A DNA stretch of 24,756 nt from Actinomycetes bacterium (lineage in GTDB: Bacteria; Actinomycetota; Actinomycetes; Propionibacteriales; Propionibacteriaceae). Positions within the stretch are counted from its first letter, which is position 1; each line of letters opens with the position of its first letter. Below, one piece after another: positions 10,267 to 18,035 of the stretch. The notes under the pieces are model-generated. The model ran no database searches. It had not been told where the DNA came from and was given only the letters and a program-made list of their open reading frames with translations. A program made the translations under genes and the position numbers. The stretch is from NCBI GenBank assembly GCA_029778515.1, contig JAKOQD010000184.1, forward strand, positions 1-24,756. The letters run 5' to 3'.

Positions 10267-11778
10267 ATGACATTCCCCTGGCTCACGTTCCTGGGTCTGG
10301 CACCGCTGCTCGGTGCAGCCGTGCTCTGCCTGCCGCTCAAGCACGCCGCCCGCTGGGTGGGCATGGCGTTCGCCCTGATCACCGCGGTGATCGGCCTTGT
10401 TATCGGCGGCCTCTACCTGGCCGGCCAGACCTTCGTCGAACGCGCTCCCTGGATTCCGGCCTTCGGGGCTGGCTGGGCCGTCGGTCTGGACGGCATGGCG
10501 CTGGTGATGGTGCTACTCACCGTCCTGCTGGTGCCGGTGGTGCTGCTGGCCGAATGGCGGGTCGGGGGCGGCGGACGCTGGTCGCCCCAGGTCTTTTTCG
10601 CCCTCGTGCTCGCGCTGGAGAGCCTCTCGATCTTCACCTTCATGGCCGAGGACGTGCTGCTCTTCTACCTGTTCTTCGAGGCCACCCTGATCCCGATGTA
10701 CTTCCTGATCGGCGGCTTCGGCGGTCCCAAGCGGGCCTATGCGGCGGTGAAGTTCCTGCTGTTCAGCCTTGCCGGAGGCCTGATCATGCTGGCTTCGGTG
10801 ATCGGCATCTACGCCTGGTCGGTGCAGGCCACTGGAGCGCCGACCTACCTGCTCAGCGAGCTCCAGCAGCTGCAGATCGACCCGATGCTGGGACGCTGGC
10901 TGATGCTGGGCTTCCTGGTCGCGTTCATCGTCAAGGCGCCGATGGTGCCCGTCCACACCTGGCTGCCGACCGCGACCGAGCAGGCGACGCCTGGGTCGTC
11001 GGTGCTGTTGGTGGGCATTCTGGACAAGATCGGCACGTTCGGCATGATCCGGTTCTGCCTCGGGCTCTTCCCCGAAGCCAGCACCTGGGTGGCGCCGGTG
11101 ATGATCGGCCTGGCCCTGGTCAGCATCATCTACGGCGCGATCGCCGCGATCGGCAGCAGCGACCTGCTGCGCCTGGTGGCCTACACCTCGATCAGCCACT
11201 TCGGTTTCATGGTGCTGGGCATCTACACCTTCACCAGTGTGGGCATCTCGGGCTCGATCTTCTACATGGTCAACCACGGCTTCTCCACCGCCGCGCTGTT
11301 CCTGGTGATCGGCTTCCTGATCTCGCGCCGCGGCTCGGCTGCGGTGGCCGATTTCGGCGGCGTGCAGAAACTCGCTCCGGTGCTCGCCGGTGTCTTCCTG
11401 ATGGCCGGTCTGTCCGGCCTGGCACTGCCGGGCATGTCGAGCTTCGTCTCCGAGTTCATGGTGCTCGCCGGCGCCTGGTCGGCGATTCCGTGGGTGGGGG
11501 CGGTCGCTTCGCTCGGCACGGTGCTGGCGGCGGTCTACATCCTGCTCATGTACCAGCGCACCATGACCGGCCCGGTCACCCCTGCGGTGGCTGAGCACTT
11601 CACCCGGGACGCGACCGCGTCCGAGAAGTGGGTGATCGGCCCGCTACTGGCGGTGATCCTGCTGCTCGGTTTCCTGCCGAACATCGCTTTGAACGTCATC
11701 GAACCCACCGCGCACCAGACGATGAGCATCGTCGGGATCGCTGACCCGGTGGCTCCGCTGGGAGGGGAAGCCAAGTGA
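10267..11778 (+). CDS. nuoM: NADH-quinone oxidoreductase subunit M (NuoM), proton-pumping membrane subunit
   Basis: This 503-residue ND4/MrpD-like antiporter subunit has the conserved helix 5 glutamate in L-L-F-Y-L-F-F-E-A-T-L-I-P-M-Y and the helix 7 lysine in F-I-V-K-A-P-M-V-P-V-H-T-W-L-P, followed by A-T-P-G-S-S-V-L-L. It is hydrophobic throughout with about 14 predicted helices. A good Shine-Dalgarno sequence (GGGAGG, 10252-10257) precedes the ATG, one of only two places in the operon where genes do not overlap. Its TGA stop overlaps the nuoN GTG. Confidence 0.97.
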   Translation: MTFPWLTFLGLAPLLGAAVLCLPLKHAARWVGMAFALITAVIGLVIGGLYLAGQTFVERAPWIPAFGAGWAVGLDGMALVMVLLTVLLVPVVLLAEWRVGGGGRWSPQVFFALVLALESLSIFTFMAEDVLLFYLFFEATLIPMYFLIGGFGGPKRAYAAVKFLLFSLAGGLIMLASVIGIYAWSVQATGAPTYLLSELQQLQIDPMLGRWLMLGFLVAFIVKAPMVPVHTWLPTATEQATPGSSVLLVGILDKIGTFGMIRFCLGLFPEASTWVAPVMIGLALVSIIYGAIAAIGSSDLLRLVAYTSISHFGFMVLGIYTFTSVGISGSIFYMVNHGFSTAALFLVIGFLISRRGSAAVADFGGVQKLAPVLAGVFLMAGLSGLALPGMSSFVSEFMVLAGAWSAIPWVGAVASLGTVLAAVYILLMYQRTMTGPVTPAVAEHFTRDATASEKWVIGPLLAVILLLGFLPNIALNVIEPTAHQTMSIVGIADPVAPLGGEAK

Positions 11779-13337
11779 AAAGCATTGCCGCGCCAACGTT
11801 CGAGTGGCTGCAGCTAGCGCCCGTCCTGACCATCCTGCTGGCGGCCTGCCTTGGCATCGTGATTGAAGCCGTGCTGCCGCGGCGCCTCCGCTTCCTCGCC
11901 CAGATCGGTCTTTTCGAGGTGGCGATCGGTGTCGCCTTCGCGTTCCTGGTGATCAGCTGGCGGCAGCCCGAGCACAGCCAGGGCCTACTGGCCATGGGCT
12001 CGATCTCGCTGGACGGCCCGACCTACCTGATGTGGGGCGCCCTGCTGGTCTTCGGTCTGCTCGCCCTGCTGGTCTTTTCCGAGCGTGACCTCGACAACGG
12101 GGCCACCGCCTTCGCCGCGTCCGCTGCTTCGGTGCCGGGCAGCCCAGCCGAGGCCGAGGCCAATTCGGCCCGGCATGAGCACTCCGAGGTCTTCCCGCTG
12201 GCGATGTTCTCGCTGGCCGGCATGCTGGTCTTCGTCGCGGCCAACGACCTGATCACGGCCTTCGTCGCCCTTGAGGTCATGTCGCTGCCGCTGTACCTCC
12301 TGTCGGGGATGGCGCGCAAGCGTCGCCTGCTGAGCCAGGAGGCCGCGCTCAAATACTTCCTGCTGGGCGCGTTGTCGTCCGCGTTCTTCCTGTTCGGGAT
12401 GGCGCTGGTCTATGGCTTCTCCGGGTCGTTCCAACTGAGCGCGATCAATGACGCCATCGCCAACCCGGTCTACGGCCGTGGACTGCTCTTCACCGGTATC
12501 GCGCTGCTGGCCATCGGCCTGCTGTTCAAGATCGGCGCGGTGCCGTTTCACAACTGGGTTCCGGACGTCTACGTTGGCGCGCCCACCCCGGTGACCAGCT
12601 TCATGGCGATCTGCACCAAGCTGGCCGCGATCGGTGCCACGCTGCGGGTGTTCTTCGTGGCCTTCGGCGCGGAGCGCTGGACGTGGCAGCCGCTGCTGGC
12701 CACGGTCGCGGTGCTCACCATGGGCATCGGCGTGGTGGTTGCGCTGACCCAGACCGACATGAAGCGGCTGTTGGCCTACAGCTCCATCTCGCACGCCGGT
12801 TTCATCCTGGTGGCCGTGGTCGGCGCCACCGCCGGTGTGACCGGCCAGGTGAACAGCTTCGGCTCGATCCTGTTCTACCTGGTGGCCTACGGCTTCGCGA
12901 CAATCGCGGCCTTCGCGATCGTGACCATGGTGCGCGATTCGGCCGGCGAGGTGCACGCCATCTCGGGCTGGGCCGGGCTCGGCCGTAAGCACCCCTGGCT
13001 GGCCGGCATCTTCGCGCTGCTGATGCTGAGCTTCGCCGGCATCCCGCTGACCGGTGGCTTCATCGGCAAGTGGGCGGTGTTCTCGGCGGCCTGGCGCGGC
13101 GGGTACTCCTGGCTGGTCGTGGCCGCGGTCGCGTTCAGCCTGGTGGCCGCCTACGTCTACCTGCGGGTGATCGTCACCATGTTCTTCGCCGAGCCGGCTC
13201 TCGGCGTCGGCGTGGGCAAGGCGAGCGGAATGACCTGGGTGCCGGTGGTGCTGGGCGCGGTCGCGTCCGCGTACCTCGGGCTGTTCCCCGGGCCGCTGCT
13301 CGACCTGGTGACGTCGGCCAGCACGTTCCTGCGCTGA
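11775..13337 (+). CDS. nuoN: NADH-quinone oxidoreductase subunit N (NuoN), proton-pumping membrane subunit
   Basis: This 520-residue ND2-like antiporter subunit completes the membrane arm. It has the helix 5 glutamate in F-V-A-L-E-V-M-S-L-P-L-Y-L-L-S and the lysine-bearing segment F-K-I-G-A-V-P-F-H-N-W-V-P-D-V-Y-V-G-A-P-T-P-V. The start is GTG at 11775, overlapping the nuoM stop as GTGA. A hydrophilic insert (around residues 115-135, encoded near 12120-12180) separates two helix groups. This is the last nuo gene; the next gene starts 10 bases after the stop, so it is probably on the same transcript. Confidence 0.96.
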   Translation: MKSIAAPTFEWLQLAPVLTILLAACLGIVIEAVLPRRLRFLAQIGLFEVAIGVAFAFLVISWRQPEHSQGLLAMGSISLDGPTYLMWGALLVFGLLALLVFSERDLDNGATAFAASAASVPGSPAEAEANSARHEHSEVFPLAMFSLAGMLVFVAANDLITAFVALEVMSLPLYLLSGMARKRRLLSQEAALKYFLLGALSSAFFLFGMALVYGFSGSFQLSAINDAIANPVYGRGLLFTGIALLAIGLLFKIGAVPFHNWVPDVYVGAPTPVTSFMAICTKLAAIGATLRVFFVAFGAERWTWQPLLATVAVLTMGIGVVVALTQTDMKRLLAYSSISHAGFILVAVVGATAGVTGQVNSFGSILFYLVAYGFATIAAFAIVTMVRDSAGEVHAISGWAGLGRKHPWLAGIFALLMLSFAGIPLTGGFIGKWAVFSAAWRGGYSWLVVAAVAFSLVAAYVYLRVIVTMFFAEPALGVGVGKASGMTWVPVVLGAVASAYLGLFPGPLLDLVTSASTFLR

Positions 13338-13347
13338 GCCTGAGGCT

Positions 13348-14361
13348 ATGCTGTCGGGCGTGCCAGTAGCCACCCAGCCCGCCGATCTCGTGGGTGAGTT
13401 GGATCCGCAATTCACCCAGCGTGTCACCGAACTGCTCGAACGCATCGAGCAGCGCCTTGCGGACGCGGCGATCGCGCAGACCGATTTCGTCACCGAGGCG
13501 GCCCAGCACATCATCAGCGCCGGCGGCAAGCGTTTCCGTCCGCTGCTGGTGGTGCTCGCCGCGCTCCTGCGTGCAGACGCGGACGACGAGTTGATCATCC
13601 GCGCTGCGCTGGTGATGGAGCTCACCCACGTGGCCAGCCTCTACCACGACGACGTCATGGACGAGGCGGAGTTGCGCCGCGGTGCGCCGAGCGCCAACCA
13701 GCGCTGGGACAACACGGTGGCCATCCTGGTGGGCGACTTCCTGTTCGCCCGGGCGTCCGCACTGGTGGCGACACTGGGCACCGAGTACGTGAAGTTGCAG
13801 GCCGACACTTTCGCCCGGCTGGTGCAGGGCCAGATCGCCGAAACCAGGGGACCACTGGACGGCGACGACCGGTTGGAGCACTACCTCGACGTGGTCTCGG
13901 ACAAGACCGGCTCGCTGATCGCCGCGTCCACGACCTTCGGGGGCATGGTGGCCGCGGTGTCGCCGGACGAGCTGGCAGCTCTGGCCGCCTACGGCGAGGA
14001 GATCGGCGTGGTCTTCCAACTGAGCGACGACATCATCGACATCGCATCCGATACCTCGGGCAAGACCCCGGGCACTGACCTGCGCGCGGGTGTCCCCACC
14101 CTGCCCACGCTGCTGGCCCGCCGCTCGGCCGAGCCGTCGGACGCCCGGCTGTTGGCTCTGTTGGACGCCGACCTGAGCGCGGACGCCGATCTCGCCGAAG
14201 CCCTCGGTCTGATGCGCGCGCACCCAGCGATGGCCGAAGCCCGAGAAGTGATCCACACCCGCGCCGAGATCGCCCGGGGCCACCTGGCGCCGCTGCCCGA
14301 GGGGCCGGTCAAGCAGGCGCTGTCTTCGCTGTGCGACGGCGTCATCTCGCGCTCGTCCTGA
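13348..14361 (+). CDS. trans-polyprenyl diphosphate synthase (menaquinone side-chain type)
   Basis: This 337-residue protein belongs to the all-trans polyprenyl diphosphate synthases, which extend allylic diphosphates with isopentenyl diphosphate. The substrate-binding motif G-G-K-R-F-R-P is at about residue 59, the first Asp-rich motif D-D-V-M-D at 101-105 and the second D-D-I-I-D at 227-231. The fifth residue before the first motif is a small alanine (A96), which in this family favours long products; a heptaprenyl to nonaprenyl chain for menaquinone is therefore inferred. The position right after nuoN is seen in other actinobacteria (mycobacterial grcC1-like genes) and makes sense because complex I reduces menaquinone. 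GTG at 13360 is an alternative start. Confidence 0.93.
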   Translation: MLSGVPVATQPADLVGELDPQFTQRVTELLERIEQRLADAAIAQTDFVTEAAQHIISAGGKRFRPLLVVLAALLRADADDELIIRAALVMELTHVASLYHDDVMDEAELRRGAPSANQRWDNTVAILVGDFLFARASALVATLGTEYVKLQADTFARLVQGQIAETRGPLDGDDRLEHYLDVVSDKTGSLIAASTTFGGMVAAVSPDELAALAAYGEEIGVVFQLSDDIIDIASDTSGKTPGTDLRAGVPTLPTLLARRSAEPSDARLLALLDADLSADADLAEALGLMRAHPAMAEAREVIHTRAEIARGHLAPLPEGPVKQALSSLCDGVISRSS

Positions 14362-14443
14362 GGTCCGTCCGCGCACCGGGCCGGCCCGAAGTTCCGCGTC
14401 CGCATTTCCTCCCGCTGCTGCGCTCCCGAAGGGCACTCATTTA

Positions 14444-14503
14444 CGCCAGCGATTCGGACGTTCGCCGGGGAAGGTTCCCTGGCGAACGTCCGAATCGCTG
14501 GCG
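14444..14503. repeat. 60-bp nearly perfect palindrome (23-bp arms)
   Basis: The arms 14444-14466 and 14481-14503 are perfect reverse complements over 23 bases (left arm begins CGCCAGCGATTCGGACG). The 14-base middle, GGGGAAGGTTCCCT, is itself almost self-complementary (G-T, then GGGAA against TTCCC), so symmetry runs through the whole element. As RNA it would form a long stem. No T-run follows on either side, so it is not a classic intrinsic terminator, though it could still end or process the nuo transcript. A dispersed palindromic repeat family is another possibility. Confidence 0.85.
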
Positions 14504-14634
14504 CGAACGGGCCCGCTCGGGGAGCGAAGTCGGACGGCTGCCGGTTGCTACTCGGCAGATCAGCGCGAAATTGGCGCCGATCCGTCCCACGAGTGTCCAT
14601 GAGGGTGCCCGGTAGGGCAGAATCGAGCCTGAGG

Positions 14635-14650
14635 ATGAGAGGGCTCTCAT
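14635..14650. promoter_or_regulatory. LacI-family operator-like palindrome upstream of the sugar cassette
   Basis: ATGAGAG-GG-CTCTCAT has perfect 7-base arms around a 2-base centre. The core differs by one central base from TGAGAGCGCTCTCA, the CG-centred pattern typical of actinobacterial LacI-family sugar regulators. It lies 61 bases before the GTG of the first oxidoreductase and overlaps a weak -10-like CATAAC, a place where a bound repressor would block transcription. The regulator is not identified, and assignment to the LacI family is an inference from the shape of the site. Confidence 0.5.
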
Positions 14651-14710
14651 AACTTCCAGCAAGGGCCGTTACAGTGCAGTACCGGCCGCGATCCGAACGG
14701 AGCTAGATCA

Positions 14711-15790
14711 GTGAGTAAGTACCGAGTGGGCATCATTGGCGTCGGCTTCATCGCCGATTACAAGCACCTGGAGGGCCTGGCCGCCAACGCCGACCTCTGC
14801 GACGTGGTCGCGTTCTGTGACCTGCAGCTCGACCGGGCCGAGAAGGGCAAGGCGCGCTGTGGCACCCCGGACGCCTACGTGACCACCGACTGGCGCGAAG
14901 TCGTCGCCGACGAGAGCATCGACGTGATCTACGTCTGCACCTGGAACATCAGCCACGCCGAGATCACCTGCGCGGCCCTGGAAGCGGGCAAGGACGTGAT
15001 GTGCGAGAAGCCGATGGCCGTGACCGGCGAGGACGCCCGGCGCATGGTCGAGACCGCCCGTCGCACCGGCCGCAAGCTAACCATCGGGTACCAGAACCGG
15101 CTGCGTGAGGACGCGCAGTTCCTCCGCGATGTCGTGGACGAGGGCGAGCTCGGCGAGATTTACGTGGCCAAGGCCCACGCCGTCCGCCGTCGCGGCGTGC
15201 CGACCTGGGGCGTGTTCACCGACAAGGAGAAGCAGGGCGGCGGTCCGCTGATCGACATCGGCACCCACGCCCTCGACCTGGCGCTCTGGTACATGGGCAA
15301 CTACGAGGTCGACTCGGTGACTGGTTCGGTCTTCGAGAAGCTGCGTGACAAGCCGGAGGGCAACCCCGGCGGCGGCTGGGATCCGGAAACCTTCAGCGTT
15401 GAGGATTCGGCCTTCGGCTACATCCGGATGAAGAACGGCGCCACCATCTTCCTTGAGGCGGCCTGGGCGCTGAACGTCAAGGATCCGCGAGAGGCCGCGG
15501 TCACCCTGATCGGCACCGACGGGGGCGCCGAGATCGAGCACCACGGCAAGGGCTATGAGGCGACGGTGAACAAGGTGCTCGCCAACCGCATGATCGTTTC
15601 CGAACCGACCCCCAGCAGCCCCGGCTCGGAGGACTTCGCCCGGCTGGGCGCGGCTGAGACCAGGCAGTGGCTGGAAGCCCTGCGCAACGGCACCGATCCG
15701 GTCGTGCTGCCCGACCAGGCCTGCCGGGTGACCGAGATCCTCGAAGCCATCTATGCCTCGTCGGCCTCCGGCGAGCCGGTCAAGTTCTGA
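14711..15790 (+). CDS. Gfo/Idh/MocA-family NAD(P)-dependent oxidoreductase (first of two)
   Basis: This 359-residue protein has an N-terminal Rossmann fold (G-I-I-G-V-G-F-I-A, residues 8-15) and the family's C-E-K-P motif with E99, K100 and P101, where the lysine is catalytic. The D-x3-H pair D182 and H186 (I-D-I-G-T-H-A-L-D) completes the usual active site. Such enzymes oxidise or reduce a hydroxyl or keto group of sugars, inositols and related compounds; the substrate cannot be read from the sequence. The start is GTG at 14711 with GGAG about ten bases upstream. It is followed after 16 bases by the TIM-barrel gene, so an operon is likely, perhaps controlled by the palindrome at 14635. Confidence 0.92.
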   Translation: MSKYRVGIIGVGFIADYKHLEGLAANADLCDVVAFCDLQLDRAEKGKARCGTPDAYVTTDWREVVADESIDVIYVCTWNISHAEITCAALEAGKDVMCEKPMAVTGEDARRMVETARRTGRKLTIGYQNRLREDAQFLRDVVDEGELGEIYVAKAHAVRRRGVPTWGVFTDKEKQGGGPLIDIGTHALDLALWYMGNYEVDSVTGSVFEKLRDKPEGNPGGGWDPETFSVEDSAFGYIRMKNGATIFLEAAWALNVKDPREAAVTLIGTDGGAEIEHHGKGYEATVNKVLANRMIVSEPTPSSPGSEDFARLGAAETRQWLEALRNGTDPVVLPDQACRVTEILEAIYASSASGEPVKF

Positions 15791-15806
15791 ACAAGGAGTA
15801 GCGAAG

Positions 15807-16826
15807 ATGTCGCGTCCGGTCACTTTGTTTACTGGTCAGTGGGCTGATTTGCCGTTTGAGGAGGTTTGTCGGCTGGCTTCGGGTTGGGGTTATGACGGTT
15901 TGGAGATTGCTTGTTGGGGTGATCATCTGGATGTCTACCGTGCTGCTTCCGATGACGCTTATGTGGCGGAGAAGAAGGCCACGTTGGCGAAGTACGGCCT
16001 TGGGGTGTGGGCGATCAGCAATCATTTGAAGGGTCAGGCGGTTTGTGATGATCCGATCGATTTCCGGCACCGCGACATGGTGTCCGACGCCGTTTGGGGC
16101 GACGGGGACCCCGAGGGGGTGCGGCAGCGTGCGGCTGAGGAGATGAAGCTGACCGCGATCGCTGCCCGGAAGCTTGGCGTGGACACGGTGGTGGGGTTCA
16201 CCGGCAGCAAGATTTGGCAGTACGTGGCGATGTTCCCGCCGGTGCCCGACAGCGTGATCGAGGATGGTTACGCCGATTTCGCCCGGCGTTGGAATCCGAT
16301 TCTGGATGTGTTCGATTCCGAGGGGGTGCGGTTCGCGCACGAGGTGCATCCCTCCGAGATTGCCTACGACTACTGGTCGACAAAGCTGACGTTGGAGGCG
16401 ATTGGGCATCGGGAGGCGTTCGGGTTGAACTGGGATCCCTCGCACATGATGTGGCAGGAGATTGATCCGGTGGGGTTCTTGGTGGATTTTGCGGATCGGG
16501 TTTATCACGTGGACTGCAAGGACACGAAGATGGCTTGCGGTAATGGTCGGAATGGTCGGATGGGTTCGCATTTGCCGTGGGGTGATCCGCGGCGGGGTTG
16601 GACGTTCGTGTCGACTGGTAATGGTGATGTGCCGTGGCAGCGGTGTTTCCGGACGTTGAACGCGATCGGCTACACCGGCCCGATCAGCATCGAGTGGGAG
16701 GACGCCGGGATGGACCGGCTGCGTGGCGGCAAGGAGGCCATCGACTTCGTTCGGGCCAACCTGTTCGACGCACCCACCGCATCCTTCGACGCCGCGTTCA
16801 GCACCCAGGTGCAGCCCGGCGAGTAG
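15807..16826 (+). CDS. Sugar phosphate isomerase/epimerase-family TIM-barrel protein
   Basis: This 339-residue protein belongs to the xylose-isomerase-like/AP-endonuclease-2 superfamily. Likely divalent-metal ligands are E179 (A-H-E-V-H-P-S-E), D210 and H213 (N-W-D-P-S-H), H234 and D236 (Y-H-V-D-C-K-D) and E296 (S-I-E-W-E-D); the exact set is inferred. Members isomerise or epimerise sugars, and some act as eliminating enzymes on 3-keto-glycosides. ATG 15807 is chosen over the open frame from 15753 because AAGGAG (15793-15798) sits nine bases before it. Codon use is odd: from about 15819 to 16660 many codons end in T or G (TTG, GGT, GAT, TTT), whereas the last 150 bases and both neighbours use C-ending codons. 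Substrate unknown. Confidence 0.9.
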   Translation: MSRPVTLFTGQWADLPFEEVCRLASGWGYDGLEIACWGDHLDVYRAASDDAYVAEKKATLAKYGLGVWAISNHLKGQAVCDDPIDFRHRDMVSDAVWGDGDPEGVRQRAAEEMKLTAIAARKLGVDTVVGFTGSKIWQYVAMFPPVPDSVIEDGYADFARRWNPILDVFDSEGVRFAHEVHPSEIAYDYWSTKLTLEAIGHREAFGLNWDPSHMMWQEIDPVGFLVDFADRVYHVDCKDTKMACGNGRNGRMGSHLPWGDPRRGWTFVSTGNGDVPWQRCFRTLNAIGYTGPISIEWEDAGMDRLRGGKEAIDFVRANLFDAPTASFDAAFSTQVQPGE

Positions 16827-16878
16827 TAGCAGCAAGGTCGGCGGCCCGGGTTCGGAGTGGACGCGGGCCGTCGGCAAG

Positions 16879-16899
16879 GCCGGGCGGTGATCGCCCGGC
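16879..16899 (+). promoter_or_regulatory. Intercistronic hairpin between isomerase and second oxidoreductase
   Basis: GCCGGGCG (16879-16886) and CGCCCGGC (16892-16899) form a perfect 8-bp GC-rich stem around the loop GTGAT. It lies in the 101-base gap between two genes that read the same way, 28 bases before the ATG of the second. No T-run follows, so a full terminator is unlikely; it may stabilise or tune the upstream message. Function is an inference. Confidence 0.4.
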
Positions 16900-16927
16900 G
16901 GCAAGAACCAACAGCGAAGGAACCAGC

Positions 16928-18022
16928 ATGAGCCACCCACTGGTGATCGTCGGCTACGGCACGATGGGCGACTACCACCGGCGCAACCTGGCGACGATCG
17001 ACGGCTTCGAGGTCGTCGGCGTGGTCGACATCGACGAGCAGGCCCGCGCTGCCGCGCAGGAGGAGGGCGTGCACGCGTACGCGTCCCTGCCGGAGGCGAT
17101 CGCCGAACTCGAGTTCGACTTCGTCATGATCGCCACGCCGAACGACAGCCACCACGACCTGGCCATGACCGCGCTTGCCGCCGGCAAGAACGTGCTCTGC
17201 GAGAAGCCGGCGATGGTCACGAGCCTCGAGTTGGTGGAGGTCATCGCCGCTGCCGAGCAGGCGGGCAAACTGTTCATGGTGCACCAGAACCGGCGTTGGG
17301 ACCCGGACTACCTGAGCATGAAGGCGGTCTACGACGAGGCGACGATCGGTCCGGTCACCTATGTGGAGACCAGGGTGCACGGGTCGCGCGGCATCCCGTC
17401 CGACTGGCGCACGAAGAAAGAGAACGGCGGCGGCATGCTGCTGGACTGGGGCGTTCACCTGGTCGACCGGCTGTTGCTGATGGTGGACGCGCCCGTGACC
17501 GACGTCTACGCGAACCTCAGCTATGCCCTGGGCCAGGAAGTCGACGACGGCTTCAAGGCCTATCTGACTTTCGGCAACGGCGTGACCGCCCTGGTGGATG
17601 TGAGCACGACCAGCTTCCAGCCGATGCCCCTGTGGTCATTGCAGGCCAATCGCGGCTCGGCTCGCATCGAGAACTGGGCGACGCCCGGACGGATCCTGCG
17701 GCTCGGCGTGGTCGAGGAGGATGATGCCGCGCCGATCCAGGCCGGCGCCGGCATGACCAAGACCATGGCGCCGCGGGTCAAGGACTACTCCAACAGCTAC
17801 AAGCTGGACGAGTCGCTGGAGGACCTGCCGGTGCCGGTGGTCGAGGCGGACGTCCGCGACTTCTACCGCAACGCACTCGCGGTGGTGGACGCTGGTGCCG
17901 AGCCGGTGATCACCAACGCCCAGGTGCTGCGGACGATGCGCCTGCTCGAAGCCTGCGTGCAGTCCCACGAACTGCGTGAGGTGGTGCACTTCGAGCCGGC
18001 GGCGAGCCTGCAGACGGCCTGA
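16928..18022 (+). CDS. Gfo/Idh/MocA-family NAD(P)-dependent oxidoreductase (second of two)
   Basis: This 364-residue protein has the Rossmann motif G-Y-G-T-M-G (residues 9-14), the C-E-K-P motif with K93 as presumed catalytic lysine, and the D173/H177 pair in L-L-D-W-G-V-H-L-V-D. It is only distantly like the first oxidoreductase of the cassette: the motifs agree but the surrounding residues differ widely, so it is a separate subfamily and not a recent duplicate. ATG 16928 is chosen over the open frame from 16634 because GAAGG lies just upstream and the Rossmann fold begins there. Its codon use is the usual G/C-ending type, unlike the gene before it. It probably catalyses a second redox step on the same sugar. 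The stop is immediately followed by the ndh remnant. Confidence 0.92.
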   Translation: MSHPLVIVGYGTMGDYHRRNLATIDGFEVVGVVDIDEQARAAAQEEGVHAYASLPEAIAELEFDFVMIATPNDSHHDLAMTALAAGKNVLCEKPAMVTSLELVEVIAAAEQAGKLFMVHQNRRWDPDYLSMKAVYDEATIGPVTYVETRVHGSRGIPSDWRTKKENGGGMLLDWGVHLVDRLLLMVDAPVTDVYANLSYALGQEVDDGFKAYLTFGNGVTALVDVSTTSFQPMPLWSLQANRGSARIENWATPGRILRLGVVEEDDAAPIQAGAGMTKTMAPRVKDYSNSYKLDESLEDLPVPVVEADVRDFYRNALAVVDAGAEPVITNAQVLRTMRLLEACVQSHELREVVHFEPAASLQTA

Positions 18023-18035
18023 TTGCTGGTCAGCC

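Larger units (their letters stand above)
14362..14710. other. Intergenic region with no supportable gene
   Basis: This 349-base stretch between the polyprenyl synthase and the oxidoreductase cassette holds no convincing coding sequence: short open frames on both strands have no recognisable protein and overlap a long palindrome. What it does hold is the 60-bp inverted repeat at 14444-14503 and the operator-like palindrome at 14635-14650, listed separately. A weak -10-like CATAAC (14648-14653) overlaps the latter; no convincing -35 box was seen. It probably carries the end of the nuo transcript and the promoter of the cassette. Confidence 0.6.

Noticed and set aside
8589..11594. 1001-residue open frame spanning nuoL and nuoM in another frame
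   Set aside because: Its product is an Arg/Gly/Pro-rich string with no membrane helices or motifs, while nuoL and nuoM in the correct frames are clear.
11985..13625. 546-residue open frame on the - strand opposite nuoN and the polyprenyl synthase
   Set aside because: It crosses two well-supported genes and its product is low-complexity His/Arg/Gln-rich sequence typical of antisense frames.
14444..14503. Classic intrinsic terminator
   Set aside because: The stem is strong but no T-run follows on either strand, so the element is listed as a repeat rather than a terminator.
14331..14615. Small open frames (94 and 73 residues, both strands) in the gap after the polyprenyl synthase
   Set aside because: They run through the long palindrome, have no good ribosome binding site and match no family I recognise.
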